From assembly GCA_023260935.1 (NCBI GenBank), contig JALQTL010000473.1, positions 1 through 10,664 of the forward strand: DNA of 10,664 nt, read 5' to 3'. Source of the stretch: Paracoccaceae bacterium (GTDB taxonomy: Bacteria > Pseudomonadota > Alphaproteobacteria > Rhodobacterales > Rhodobacteraceae). Below the pieces are notes generated by a model. It had not been told where the DNA came from and searched no databases. It saw nothing but the letters and a program-made list of their open reading frames with translations. This document shows positions 1 through 7,167 of this stretch, piece after piece; the first letter of the stretch is position 1, and every line of letters begins with the position of its first letter. The position numbers and the translations under genes were made by a program.

Positions 1-4
1 GGCG

Positions 5-2065
5 TCAGCGAAGCGCGGCTTCGATATTGCCGCCATCCACTGTCATCACATGGCCTGTTGTCCGCTCCGCCCGCGCCAGCATCACGAAGGCATCGGCCAC
101 ATGCCGTGCCTCTACCTCGCTGCGCAACAGGTTGCCGGCCATATAGGTCGCCTCATCCACGCCACGCGCCGCCGAACGCGAGGCGATCATCTCGGCCGAC
201 AACAGCCCCGACCGGATGCGGTCGGCGTTGATCCCGTTCACCCGGATGCCCTCTGCCCCCAGTTCCAGCGCCAGTTGTCGCAGCAGAAAGAAGGTGGTGG
301 CCTTGGGCAGACCGTAAGCGGCAAAGCCCTTGCCCGGATTGACCGCCTGTTTCGAGATGTTGAACAGAATCTGCCCCGGTTCTGCCCCGCGCAGCCAGCG
401 CCCGGCACCTTGTGCCCGGAAAACCGCGATGGCAGCCTGGGCAAAGGCCAGATGGGCAAAGAAGTTCAGTTCGAAACTGTCGCGCAAGGTGCTGTCGGCA
501 AGGGTGGCGATATCGCCGGTAACGGCGGCCCCGGCGTTGGAAACAAGGATATCCAGCCCGCCAAAGCGCGCGGCGCAAGCCGCCACCGCGGCGGATGCGG
601 CGCCGGGGGCGGTGATGTCGCAGCCATGGCCGCCATGATCGCGGCCAAGCCGCGCAATCGCCGTATCCAGCGCTTCACCCGGGCGGTCCACCAGAAAGAT
701 CGTGGCCCCCTGCGCGGCAAAGGCCTGTGCCGTGGCAAGTCCGATCGCCCCCGCGCCGCCGGTCACAAGAACGATGCGGCCTTGCAGCGCCGGGGCCTTG
801 CCGCTGCCCAGCTTGGCCTGTTCAAGCGACCAGTATTCCATATCGAACAGGTCTTTGGCGCCGATCGGCCGGAAACTGCCCACCGCTTCGCCATCGGCGC
901 GCACGCGGGCCGATTGGCAACCGATATCGGCGCTGATCCGCGCCGCAGCCGCCGTGGCCCCTACCCCCACGATGCCCGCCCCTTCCAGCCAGACAAGGCC
1001 GGGCATCGGGGCAAGCATGGTCTTGGGCGTATCGGCATGGGGGGACTGCGCGTCGAAATAGGCGCGGTAACGCGCGGCAAAGGCAGCAACCGCCTGCCGG
1101 ATGGCCCCTGCATCCTGTGCCGCACGGCGCAGAACCAATGGCTCTGCCTTGGTACGGATCACATGGTCAGGCGTCGCCACACCCCGGGTTGCCAGATCCT
1201 CCAGATCTTTCCGTTCGCAAAAGGCGCGGCTGCTGTCATCCGCGCGCAGGTCCAGAACCGGCATGTGGGCCGCCTCGGGCAGGGCAGAGGCAAGGGCCCC
1301 GCGCAGCGATGCCAGAAGCGGGGCCGCATCAGCAGCGGGCAGCGCCGCGGCGGGCACAAGCGGGGCGGGGCGACGGTCGGCCAGCCATGCCTCGACCAGA
1401 TTGGTATGGGCCACAATCCGGTCATAGCTTGCCTTGGCATCCGGGCCCCAGGCGAAGTGCCCATGGTTGACCAGCAACAGCCCATCCGCCTCGGGGTTGC
1501 GGTCAAAGGCATCAGCCGCGGCCTTGGCCAAGGCAAAGCCCGGCATCACATAGGGCACCAGCGTCAGCCGGTCGCCAAAAAGCTCACGCGTGGCGTCTGC
1601 AACCTCGGGCAGATTCGCCAGCACCAGAAAGGCAGTGGCATGGGTGTGATCCACATATTTATGCGGAATCCAGGCATGCAGCAGCGTTTCGATCGACGGG
1701 TTCGGGGCGCCGGGGTCCAGCAGGTTCAGCCGCTGAACATTCACCATCGCCTCGTCCGAAAGGGCAGGCAGCGCGCGCAGGCGCATCAGCGCCGCCATCC
1801 GCACGGCGGGCAGGCCGGCCGGCTGGATGGTTTCCAGATCCCAGCCAGAGCCCTTGATATGCAATACCTCGACTTCTTCGCCAAAGACATCCAGCGCCGT
1901 GGACTTGAGCGAGGTATTCCCACCGCCGTGCATCACCAGATCAGGGTCGCGCCCGATCAGGCGCGAGGTCAGAACCCGCAAGGCCAGTTCGCGCGCGCGC
2001 GGGTCGGGGCCGGCAGCACGCTGGAATTCCGCCGCCTCGGCATCGGTCCAAAGATTGGCGATCAT
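5..2065 (-). CDS. Bifunctional class II aldolase / short-chain dehydrogenase (RhaD/YuxG-like fusion)
   Basis: This 686-residue cytoplasmic protein has two catalytic parts. Residues ~25-230 are a class II (AraD/FucA-type) aldolase. It has a phosphate-binding HGGGNTS at 46-52, a PSIET segment at 123-127 whose E126 is the likely catalytic acid/base, and likely metal ligands H140 and H142 (VDHTHATA) and H201 (NHGHFAWG). Residues ~428-686 are a short-chain dehydrogenase, with cofactor loop TGGAGAIG at 435-442, NAG at 510-512, and active-site S571, Y584 and K588 (YGLPK). Known fusions of this kind split rhamnulose-type sugars (1-phosphates in some systems) into a DHAP-type fragment plus an aldehyde. 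Next to mtnA and mtnK, I infer that it cleaves 5-deoxyribulose-1-phosphate or methylthioribulose-1-phosphate and then oxidises or reduces the aldehyde. The ATG at 2065 has a GCAGGAG ribosome site six bases upstream. It diverges from the SorC regulator. Family assignment is firm; the substrate is not. Confidence 0.9.
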   Translation of the reverse strand: MIANLWTDAEAAEFQRAAGPDPRARELALRVLTSRLIGRDPDLVMHGGGNTSLKSTALDVFGEEVEVLHIKGSGWDLETIQPAGLPAVRMAALMRLRALPALSDEAMVNVQRLNLLDPGAPNPSIETLLHAWIPHKYVDHTHATAFLVLANLPEVADATRELFGDRLTLVPYVMPGFALAKAAADAFDRNPEADGLLLVNHGHFAWGPDAKASYDRIVAHTNLVEAWLADRRPAPLVPAAALPAADAAPLLASLRGALASALPEAAHMPVLDLRADDSSRAFCERKDLEDLATRGVATPDHVIRTKAEPLVLRRAAQDAGAIRQAVAAFAARYRAYFDAQSPHADTPKTMLAPMPGLVWLEGAGIVGVGATAAAARISADIGCQSARVRADGEAVGSFRPIGAKDLFDMEYWSLEQAKLGSGKAPALQGRIVLVTGGAGAIGLATAQAFAAQGATIFLVDRPGEALDTAIARLGRDHGGHGCDITAPGAASAAVAACAARFGGLDILVSNAGAAVTGDIATLADSTLRDSFELNFFAHLAFAQAAIAVFRAQGAGRWLRGAEPGQILFNISKQAVNPGKGFAAYGLPKATTFFLLRQLALELGAEGIRVNGINADRIRSGLLSAEMIASRSAARGVDEATYMAGNLLRSEVEARHVADAFVMLARAERTTGHVMTVDGGNIEAALR

Positions 2066-2112
2066 GGCTTGCTCCTGCTATGGCTGGTTGGCTTGACCCG
2101 CTTCGGGCGTCA

Positions 2113-2145
2113 TGTCATTTCTACTTTTGTCATAATAAACTGTCA
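2113..2145. promoter_or_regulatory. Candidate operator region: three TGTCA elements
   Basis: TGTCA occurs at 2113-2117, 2128-2132 and 2141-2145, spaced 15 and 13 bases apart, in the 104-base gap between the aldolase gene and the SorC regulator. The middle element lies in a 15-base context (2124-2138, minus strand) that matches 11 of 15 bases at 5597-5611 (plus strand), between mtnK and the importer. Sharing between the locus's two divergent promoter regions suggests a common regulator, most simply the adjacent SorC protein. This is unproven. Confidence 0.4.
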
Positions 2146-2146
2146 A
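2118..2146 (-). promoter_or_regulatory. Sigma70-like promoter for the aldolase/dehydrogenase gene
   Basis: On the minus strand a perfect -35 box TTGACA (2146-2141) is followed after exactly 17 bases by TAGAAA (2123-2118) as a -10 box. It points at the aldolase gene, leaving a leader of roughly 45 bases. The stretch is AT-rich compared with the flanking genes. The -35 box contains one of three TGTCA/TGACA elements, so a bound regulator would occlude RNA polymerase. Function is inferred from the motifs only. Confidence 0.5.
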
Positions 2147-2169
2147 ACGACTAAATCGGGGGCCAGTGG

Positions 2170-3144
2170 ATGAGCGGTTCGGGACGCAGACGCAATCTGG
2201 CACGGGCCAGCGGTGAAAACGCCGTCATTCAGGTTGCCTGGATGTATTACTATGACGGGCGCAACCAGCAGGACATTGCCGAGGCGCTTGGGATCTCGCG
2301 CGCGACGGTGGTGAACTATCTGCAAGAGGCGCGGGAAAAGGGGCTGATCCGTATCACCCTTGCAGCCCCTGCCTTCACGACCCACCGCCTTGCGCTGGAA
2401 CTTTGTGACCGTTTCGGTCTGGCCGGGGCCTATGTCGTTCCCGACGAAGGCGCGGAGATGGAAGATGCCTTTCTGCGGGTCGTGCGCGGCGCGGCGATGT
2501 GGCTGCCCGATCTTTTGGAGCGTGGCGACAGGCTGGGGGTCGCATGGGGCCGCACTGTCTATGAACTGGCCGAGATCGTCGAGGCGCGGCTGGTGGAAGA
2601 TCTGACGGTGCTGCAACTTGTCGGGTCGATGGCCACCCCTTATGGCTTCACGGCCGAGGCCTGCTCTACCCGGCTGGCGCAACGGCTTGGCGCGCGCTGT
2701 CTGAACCTGCACGCCCCGGCCATCATCAGCCGGGCGGCACTGGCGGCGGAACTGCGCGAAGAACCGATCCTGAAGGCGCAGCTTGACCAGCTGGAAACGG
2801 TGAACAAACTGCTTTTCTCGGTCGGCACGGCAACGGCCGAAAGCCATATCGTGCTGAGCGGCCTTGCCACGCGCGAAGACCTGGACTGGTATGTGAAGCG
2901 CGGCGCCGTCGGCGTGATCTGCGGGCGCTTCATCGATGCCGGCGGCCGCCAGCTTCCCGGCCCGATGGAAGACCGGATGATCGGCATTCCGCTGCCGCAT
3001 CTGGTGGGGCTGGAGATGGGCATCCTTGTGACGCCCGGGCTTGACAAGGTCGAGGCGACGCAGGCCGCGATCCGCGGCGGATATGTGACCCATCTTGTCA
3101 CCGGCACCACCGTGGCCGAGGCGCTGCTGGCCAAGGGCGGCTGA
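2170..3144 (+). CDS. SorC/DeoR-type sugar-sensing transcriptional regulator
   Basis: A 324-residue DNA-binding regulator. Residues ~17-62 form a helix-turn-helix whose core (QQDIAEALGISRATVVNYL, 33-51) is typical of the SorC family. Residues ~70-322 form the SorC effector domain, which resembles phosphosugar isomerases and binds phosphorylated sugars. Family landmarks are LGVAWGRT at 122-129, GAVGVICGRF in the second half, and the closing AIRGGYVTHLVT segment. Length is normal. The ATG at 2170 is preceded only by a weak G-rich ribosome site, and a GTG lies one codon upstream. It is divergent from the aldolase gene and convergent with mtnA, so it probably controls both minus-strand units and the importer, and may respond to a sugar phosphate made by MtnK or MtnA. 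The effector is inferred from the neighbourhood. Whether it represses or activates is unknown. Confidence 0.88.
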   Translation: MSGSGRRRNLARASGENAVIQVAWMYYYDGRNQQDIAEALGISRATVVNYLQEAREKGLIRITLAAPAFTTHRLALELCDRFGLAGAYVVPDEGAEMEDAFLRVVRGAAMWLPDLLERGDRLGVAWGRTVYELAEIVEARLVEDLTVLQLVGSMATPYGFTAEACSTRLAQRLGARCLNLHAPAIISRAALAAELREEPILKAQLDQLETVNKLLFSVGTATAESHIVLSGLATREDLDWYVKRGAVGVICGRFIDAGGRQLPGPMEDRMIGIPLPHLVGLEMGILVTPGLDKVEATQAAIRGGYVTHLVTGTTVAEALLAKGG

Positions 3145-3177
3145 AGGGCGCGCCATCACGCAGCCCCCCGCCTTCAG
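3141..3177. terminator. Possible bidirectional terminator hairpin between convergent genes
   Basis: CTGAAGG at 3141-3147 pairs perfectly with CCTTCAG at 3171-3177. A further CG/CG pair (3149-3150 with 3169-3170) extends the stem past one bulged G. The hairpin spans the 29-base gap between the stop codons of the regulator and mtnA, which is where a shared terminator is expected. No T-tract follows on either strand, so it is only a candidate. Confidence 0.35.
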
Positions 3178-4271
3178 ACAGCGGCCTTCAGGTCCGGGAA
3201 CATCGCGGCCATGTCTGCGGCCGTGGCGGGGCAAAGCCCGCGTTCCGTCAGAAGCCCGGTCACAAGTTCGGCCGGGGTCACGTCAAAGGCCGGATTGCGC
3301 GCTGGGGTTCCATCGGGCGAAATCTGCACATTCACGATCTGCCCGTCTGGCCCGCGCCCCTGCACCAGCGTGACTTCGGCGCCCGAACGTTCCTCGATCG
3401 GGATTTCGCGCACCCCGTCATGCACCCGCCAGTCGATCGTGGGCGACGGCAGCGCCACATAGAAGGGCACGTTATTGGCACGCGCGGCAAGGGCCTTCAG
3501 ATAGGTGCCGATCTTGTTGCAGACATCGCCCCGCGCGGTCGTGCGGTCGGTGCCAACGATGACCATGTCGACCTCGCCATGCTGCATCAGATGGCCGCCC
3601 GCATTGTCGACGATCAGGTCGTGCGAAATGCCGTGGCTGTTCATTTCCCATGCCGTCAGCTGTGCGCCCTGATTGCGGGGGCGGGTTTCATCGACAAAGA
3701 CATGAACCGGAATGCCCGCCGCATCGGCATGATAGATCGGGCTGGTCGCGGTGCCCCAATCCACCGTGGCAAGCCAGCCGGCGTTGCAATGGGTCAGGAT
3801 ATTCACCGGCTTGCCCGGCTTGCGCGCCGCGATCTGGCGGATGATTTCCAGCCCGTGCAGGCCGATCTGGCGGTTGATCTCTACATCCTCGTCACAAATT
3901 TCCGCCGCCCGGCGCGCGGCTACCCGGGCGCGGTCGGCGGGCGGAACTGGCGCCAGCACCCGGCGCATCTCGTCCAGCGCCCAGCGCAGGTTGATGGCGG
4001 TGGGGCGGGTTTCGTGCAGCACCTCCCACGTCTCGTCAAGGGACGCATCGGAAGGATCCTGCGCCATCTGCACCGCAACGCCCCAGGCGGCGGTGGCACC
4101 GATCAGCGGTGCGCCCCGCACCCACATGTCACGGATGGCGGTTGCGAATGCGGCCCGGTCATGCAGCGGCACGATGCGCAGATCATGCGGCAGCCAGCGC
4201 TGGTCGATCACCTGCACGACGCCCTCGGCATCCTGCCAGATCGTGCGATAGGGCGTTCCGTTGATCTTCAC
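3174..4271 (-). CDS. mtnA: S-methyl-5-thioribose-1-phosphate isomerase (MtnA family)
   Basis: MtnA interconverts 5-methylthioribose-1-phosphate and the matching ribulose-1-phosphate; some family members also accept 5-deoxyribose-1-phosphate. The 365-residue product has the usual family length. Visible landmarks are RGAPLIG at 52-58, the catalytic-cysteine segment THCNAG with C162, DETRPRNQGAQLTAWE at 194-209, and VGTDRT with D242, the likely catalytic aspartate. These are followed by GDVCNKIGTY (248-257) and a C-terminal NPAFDVTPAELV. I chose the GTG at 4271 because it follows AAGGAGG at good distance and overlaps the mtnK stop in a GTGA. The longer reading frame up to 4385 lies inside mtnK. 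It is translationally coupled to mtnK in one operon. MtnA belongs to the eIF2B-like fold, but the motifs and the mtnK partner favour MtnA. Confidence 0.93.
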   Translation of the reverse strand: MKINGTPYRTIWQDAEGVVQVIDQRWLPHDLRIVPLHDRAAFATAIRDMWVRGAPLIGATAAWGVAVQMAQDPSDASLDETWEVLHETRPTAINLRWALDEMRRVLAPVPPADRARVAARRAAEICDEDVEINRQIGLHGLEIIRQIAARKPGKPVNILTHCNAGWLATVDWGTATSPIYHADAAGIPVHVFVDETRPRNQGAQLTAWEMNSHGISHDLIVDNAGGHLMQHGEVDMVIVGTDRTTARGDVCNKIGTYLKALAARANNVPFYVALPSPTIDWRVHDGVREIPIEERSGAEVTLVQGRGPDGQIVNVQISPDGTPARNPAFDVTPAELVTGLLTERGLCPATAADMAAMFPDLKAAV

Positions 4272-5533
4272 AGATGATCCTCCTTGTCCATGCGGCGCGC
4301 CATTTCGGTGACTGTGGCAATGCCGGGAAGGGCGCCTGCCCCCAGCATCAACTGCCGCCCCATGGCAAGGGCCCGCGCCTCGCACATGGCGCGGCGGCCT
4401 TCGTCGGCGATCCTTTCGAAATCGGCATTATGGGCAAGGCCAAGGATCCGGCGGTGCATTTCGACCCCGCAGAAACCCAGCGTATCGCGCCAGATCTGGC
4501 CCAGCAGGTCATTCAGCGCCTGTTCGGCCGCCAGCCCATGCCCCTGATCTTCGTAAAGGCTTGCCTCATACAGGATACCCCGCCGCTCACTGCGCCACAG
4601 ATACGCGAATTCGGCAGCGAAGGTTTCCCAGATCGTCGTGACAACCGACAACAGCCAGTCCTGTTGCGCCGCGCGGTCCCCCGGCACTTTTTCATGCCCC
4701 GGTTGGCTGAAATGGGCCATCAGGAAATTGGCAATCAGCATGCCCACATCAAAACCGATGGGGCCATAGGTGGCAAACTCAGGGTCGATCACCTTGGCTT
4801 CGGTATCCGTCACCATCACCGATCCGGTGTGCAGGTCGCCGTGAAGCATCGTTTCGGCCCGGCTGGTAAAGGCCATTTTCAGATGCTGGGCCGCCACCTT
4901 CAGCGAAAGATCGGCACGCAGGCGGGCCACGATCCCGTCCAGCCCCGGGGTATGGCGGTTCATCTCTGCCTCGAAATAGGGGTCAGAGAATACAAGGTTC
5001 TCGGTGATGTCGCACAGTTCGACATTGCCCGCAAAAAGCGCAAGGTCGGCCTTGCGGGCGGCGGCCGTCATCGACAGGTCAGACCCGCGAAACAGGGTTC
5101 GCGCGCAGAACTGCCCCAGCCTTTCGCCCAGCCCCGCCACGCGACGCCCTTCGACAAGCGCATGCCGCAAGATCACATGGGGCGACAGGAATTCCATCAC
5201 GATGATCGCCTGCGCTTCGTCGAAATGCCACACCTCGGGAACCGACCCGGGATCGCGCGCTTCTTGCCGGATCAGGGCATTATATTCGAAGAAAGACCGC
5301 TTCAGCGGCAGGGGCCAGCTTTCCCCCACCAGCCGCACATAGGGCAGTGCCTGCTTGACGATGGCCTGCCCCGCGCTGCCGGTGACAATGAACACCAGAT
5401 TAAGGTTGCCATCCCCAACCTCGCGCACCTGCCAGTCCTGCGGCGGCCCAACCTTTTCCACCAGAACGGCAAGGCCGCCCAGCCGATCCGCCAGCGTTTC
5501 CGGCGACAGCGCAACATAGCCAAGCGCGGTCAT
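4268..5533 (-). CDS. mtnK: S-methyl-5-thioribose kinase (MtnK family)
   Basis: MtnK uses ATP to phosphorylate C1 of free 5-methylthioribose; promiscuous members also accept 5-deoxyribose. The 421-residue cytoplasmic protein has a protein-kinase-like (choline kinase / APH) fold. Landmarks are the nucleotide loop GDGNLN at 40-45, K60 in IVKQALPYVR, the catalytic HGDLHTGS at 231-238 with D233, and the metal-binding DPEFATYGPIGFD at 250-262 with D250 and E252. This last segment is a hallmark separating MtnK from other kinases of the fold. Length is typical. The ATG at 5533 has GGAGG five bases upstream. It is the first gene of an mtnK-mtnA operon, divergent from a sugar importer. A kinase for a free sugar beside an importer suggests that the substrate comes from outside the cell. 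Family call is firm; substrate preference is inferred. Confidence 0.93.
   Translation of the reverse strand: MTALGYVALSPETLADRLGGLAVLVEKVGPPQDWQVREVGDGNLNLVFIVTGSAGQAIVKQALPYVRLVGESWPLPLKRSFFEYNALIRQEARDPGSVPEVWHFDEAQAIIVMEFLSPHVILRHALVEGRRVAGLGERLGQFCARTLFRGSDLSMTAAARKADLALFAGNVELCDITENLVFSDPYFEAEMNRHTPGLDGIVARLRADLSLKVAAQHLKMAFTSRAETMLHGDLHTGSVMVTDTEAKVIDPEFATYGPIGFDVGMLIANFLMAHFSQPGHEKVPGDRAAQQDWLLSVVTTIWETFAAEFAYLWRSERRGILYEASLYEDQGHGLAAEQALNDLLGQIWRDTLGFCGVEMHRRILGLAHNADFERIADEGRRAMCEARALAMGRQLMLGAGALPGIATVTEMARRMDKEDHL
4279..4285 (-). promoter_or_regulatory. Ribosome binding site that fixes the mtnA start
   Basis: Minus-strand AAGGAGG sits inside the last codons of mtnK, seven bases before the GTG at 4271. 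It is the strongest Shine-Dalgarno match in the area and decides the GTG start over upstream ATGs in the same frame. Confidence 0.75.
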
Positions 5534-5567
5534 TGCTTCCTCCCCCCTCGGGTTCTTTCCTGATGCA

Positions 5568-5583
5568 GAATTTCCAGAAATTC
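5568..5583. promoter_or_regulatory. Palindrome GAATTTC-CA-GAAATTC, candidate operator
   Basis: A perfect 7-base inverted repeat with a two-base centre lies in the mtnK leader, where the mtnK -10 region would fall if the minus-strand TTGACA at 5595-5590 is its -35 box. Its centre is 23 bases, about two helical turns, from the centre of the neighbouring TGTCAA/TTGACA palindrome. The size and symmetry fit a dimeric regulator site. No binding protein can be assigned from sequence. Confidence 0.4.
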
Positions 5584-5589
5584 AGCACA

Positions 5590-5607
5590 TGTCAAATGAT
5601 ATTGACA
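5590..5607. promoter_or_regulatory. Palindromic operator overlapping back-to-back -35 boxes
   Basis: TGTCAAATGATATTGACA is an inverted repeat with six perfect bases in each arm. Read outward, each arm is a consensus -35 box (TTGACA): one faces mtnK on the minus strand, the other faces the importer on the plus strand. The TGACA core recurs between the aldolase and regulator genes. It is a plausible binding site for the SorC regulator, able to block both directions at once. Confidence 0.5.
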
Positions 5608-5629
5608 AATGATGAACTGCGGATAGCGT
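5602..5629 (+). promoter_or_regulatory. Candidate promoter of the importer-transketolase operon
   Basis: TTGACA at 5602-5607 is followed after 16 bases by TAGCGT at 5624-5629, a poor -10 box. This places transcription start about 15-20 bases before the ATPase ATG at 5653. The weak -10 suggests a regulated promoter, but a start slightly elsewhere is possible. Confidence 0.4.
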
Positions 5630-5652
5630 GAGGGGCAAGAGAGGGGGCCCCG

Positions 5653-7167
5653 ATGCCGCGCACTGCCATCACCATCCGTGGGCTGACAAAAGCCTTTGGA
5701 CGCAATGCCGTGCTGCGGGGCGTGGATCTTGATCTGCCCGCCGGGCAGGTAACCGTGCTGATGGGCGCGAATGGCGCGGGAAAATCCACGCTGGTCAAGG
5801 TGCTGTGCGGCGTGCATCGCGCCGACACGGGCGAGGTTCGGCTGGAAAACGCGCCCTTTTACCCCGAAAGCCCCGCCGCCGCCCTGCGCGCGGGCGTGGT
5901 GACGGTGCATCAGAACATCAACGATGGCGTCGTTCCCGGACTGGATGTGACGTCGAACCTGCTGCTTGATTCTCTGGCCGAAGGCGGCGCGGTCTTTCTG
6001 AACGCCCGCCGCATGCGTGAAGAAGCCCGCAGAATTGCCGATGCCGTGGGGCTGGAGATCGACGTGACCCGCCCGGTGGCGGGGCTTGCGCTGGCCGACC
6101 GGCAGCTTGTCGCCATCGCGCGGGCCATGGCGCGCAACCCGAAACTGCTGATTCTGGATGAACCCACATCATCCCTGTCGCTGGCCGAGGCACAGCGTCT
6201 TTTCGCCCTGATCGACAGGTTGCGCGACGACGGGGTGGCGATCCTTTACATCTCGCACCGCATGTCCGACATCCGGCGCCTTGCCGACAGGATCGTATCG
6301 ATGCGCGATGGTCAGATCTCTGGCCTGTTCGAAACGGCGCCGCTGGATTACTCGGGCGCGGTCCGGGCCATGCTGGGCCATGAGATTACCGAGGTGGATA
6401 TCACCATCCCGCCGCCCGGTCCCGTGGTGCTGGAGGCAAGGGGACTGAAACTGAAGCCCGAGTCGCAGCCCTTTGACCTGCGGCTTCACGCAAATGAGGT
6501 GGTGGCCGTCACCGGGCTTGTCGGGTCTGGCAAATCGGCGCTGGCCAATGTGCTGTTCGGGCTGGACCGCCCGGTTTCCGGGCAGATCACCCTGGACGCC
6601 CAGCCCCATGCCCCTGCGAACCCCGCGCGGGCCGTGGCGGCCGGTGTCTTTCTGGCCGCCAAGGACCGGCTGGTCAATGCGGTGATCCCCGGCTTTGATA
6701 TCCAGCAGAACCTGACCCTGCCCTTCACCGCCCGTCATGCCGGCCCCCTTGGCCTGATGCGCCGGGCATCGGAACGGGCGCAGGCGATGCGCAGCATCGA
6801 TGACATGGGCGTTGTCTGTCAGGGCCCGCGTGATGGCATCCTGACCCTTTCAGGTGGCAACCAGCAAAAAGTTGTGGTCGGCCGCTGGCTTGCCGAGGCA
6901 AGCCGCCTTCTGATTCTGGACGAACCGTTTCAGGGCGTGGACATCAAGGCGCGTCACGACATCGGCCGCCGCATCCGAGACAGCGCCGCAAGCCGGGCCA
7001 CGATGGTCATGTGCGCCGAACTGGACGAGGCGCTGGAGGTTGCCGACCGCATCCTTGTGATGAGCGAACACACCATCGTCGGCGATCACCGCAACGAAAA
7101 CATCGACCTGCCCCGCCTGATGGCCGAGGTGGCAGGTGCCGCAGACAGAACGGACCTTTCCGCATGA
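5653..7167 (+). CDS. Ribose-type sugar ABC importer, double ATP-binding subunit (RbsA/XylG-like)
   Basis: This 504-residue membrane-associated ATPase powers sugar uptake through the permease encoded next. It has two tandem nucleotide-binding domains, as usual in the CUT2 (ribose/xylose) family. Domain 1 has Walker A GANGAGKS at 38-45, Q87, a non-canonical signature ALADRQ at 146-151, Walker B LLILDEP at 165-171 and switch H202. Domain 2 has Walker A GLVGSGKS at 288-295, a canonical signature LSGGNQQ at 399-405 and Walker B LLILDEP at 419-425, but no switch histidine (AELDE). So each composite site has one degenerate element. The second Walker A keeps the lysine that RbsA-like proteins often replace by arginine. 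The ATG at 5653 follows a GAGGGG ribosome site and starts directly before the usual first strand. Its stop overlaps the permease start. Confidence 0.93.
   Translation: MPRTAITIRGLTKAFGRNAVLRGVDLDLPAGQVTVLMGANGAGKSTLVKVLCGVHRADTGEVRLENAPFYPESPAAALRAGVVTVHQNINDGVVPGLDVTSNLLLDSLAEGGAVFLNARRMREEARRIADAVGLEIDVTRPVAGLALADRQLVAIARAMARNPKLLILDEPTSSLSLAEAQRLFALIDRLRDDGVAILYISHRMSDIRRLADRIVSMRDGQISGLFETAPLDYSGAVRAMLGHEITEVDITIPPPGPVVLEARGLKLKPESQPFDLRLHANEVVAVTGLVGSGKSALANVLFGLDRPVSGQITLDAQPHAPANPARAVAAGVFLAAKDRLVNAVIPGFDIQQNLTLPFTARHAGPLGLMRRASERAQAMRSIDDMGVVCQGPRDGILTLSGGNQQKVVVGRWLAEASRLLILDEPFQGVDIKARHDIGRRIRDSAASRATMVMCAELDEALEVADRILVMSEHTIVGDHRNENIDLPRLMAEVAGAADRTDLSA

Noticed and set aside
5..2065. 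Rhamnose catabolic locus based on the RhaD-like fusion
   Set aside because: No rhamnose isomerase, mutarotase or rhamnulokinase is present. The kinase and isomerase in the locus are clearly MtnK and MtnA. Kept as an alternative only for the enzyme's activity.
50..2173. Very long plus-strand open frame (~707 codons) opposite the aldolase gene
   Set aside because: It mirrors the codon bias of a high-GC gene on the other strand. The translation is rich in R, G, Q and H with no domain pattern, while the minus strand has two complete enzyme domains with active sites.
4272..4385. N-terminal extension of mtnA to an upstream ATG
   Set aside because: The extra 38 residues lie inside mtnK, have no family resemblance, and the GTG at 4271 has a strong ribosome site and the family's usual N-terminus (KINGTPYRTIW).
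3174..5533. Universal methionine salvage pathway
   Set aside because: None of the later steps (dehydratase, enolase/phosphatase, acireductone dioxygenase) appear in the window, and an aldolase is present instead. Those genes could lie elsewhere, but this locus does not show them.
3420..5563. Long plus-strand open frames opposite mtnA and mtnK
   Set aside because: Shadow frames caused by G/C bias at third positions; no recognisable protein features, and fully covered by well-supported minus-strand genes.
7011..7163. N-terminal extension of the permease
   Set aside because: The extension overlaps the ATPase gene and is arginine-rich rather than membrane-like. The ATG at 7164 gives the normal four-base overlap.
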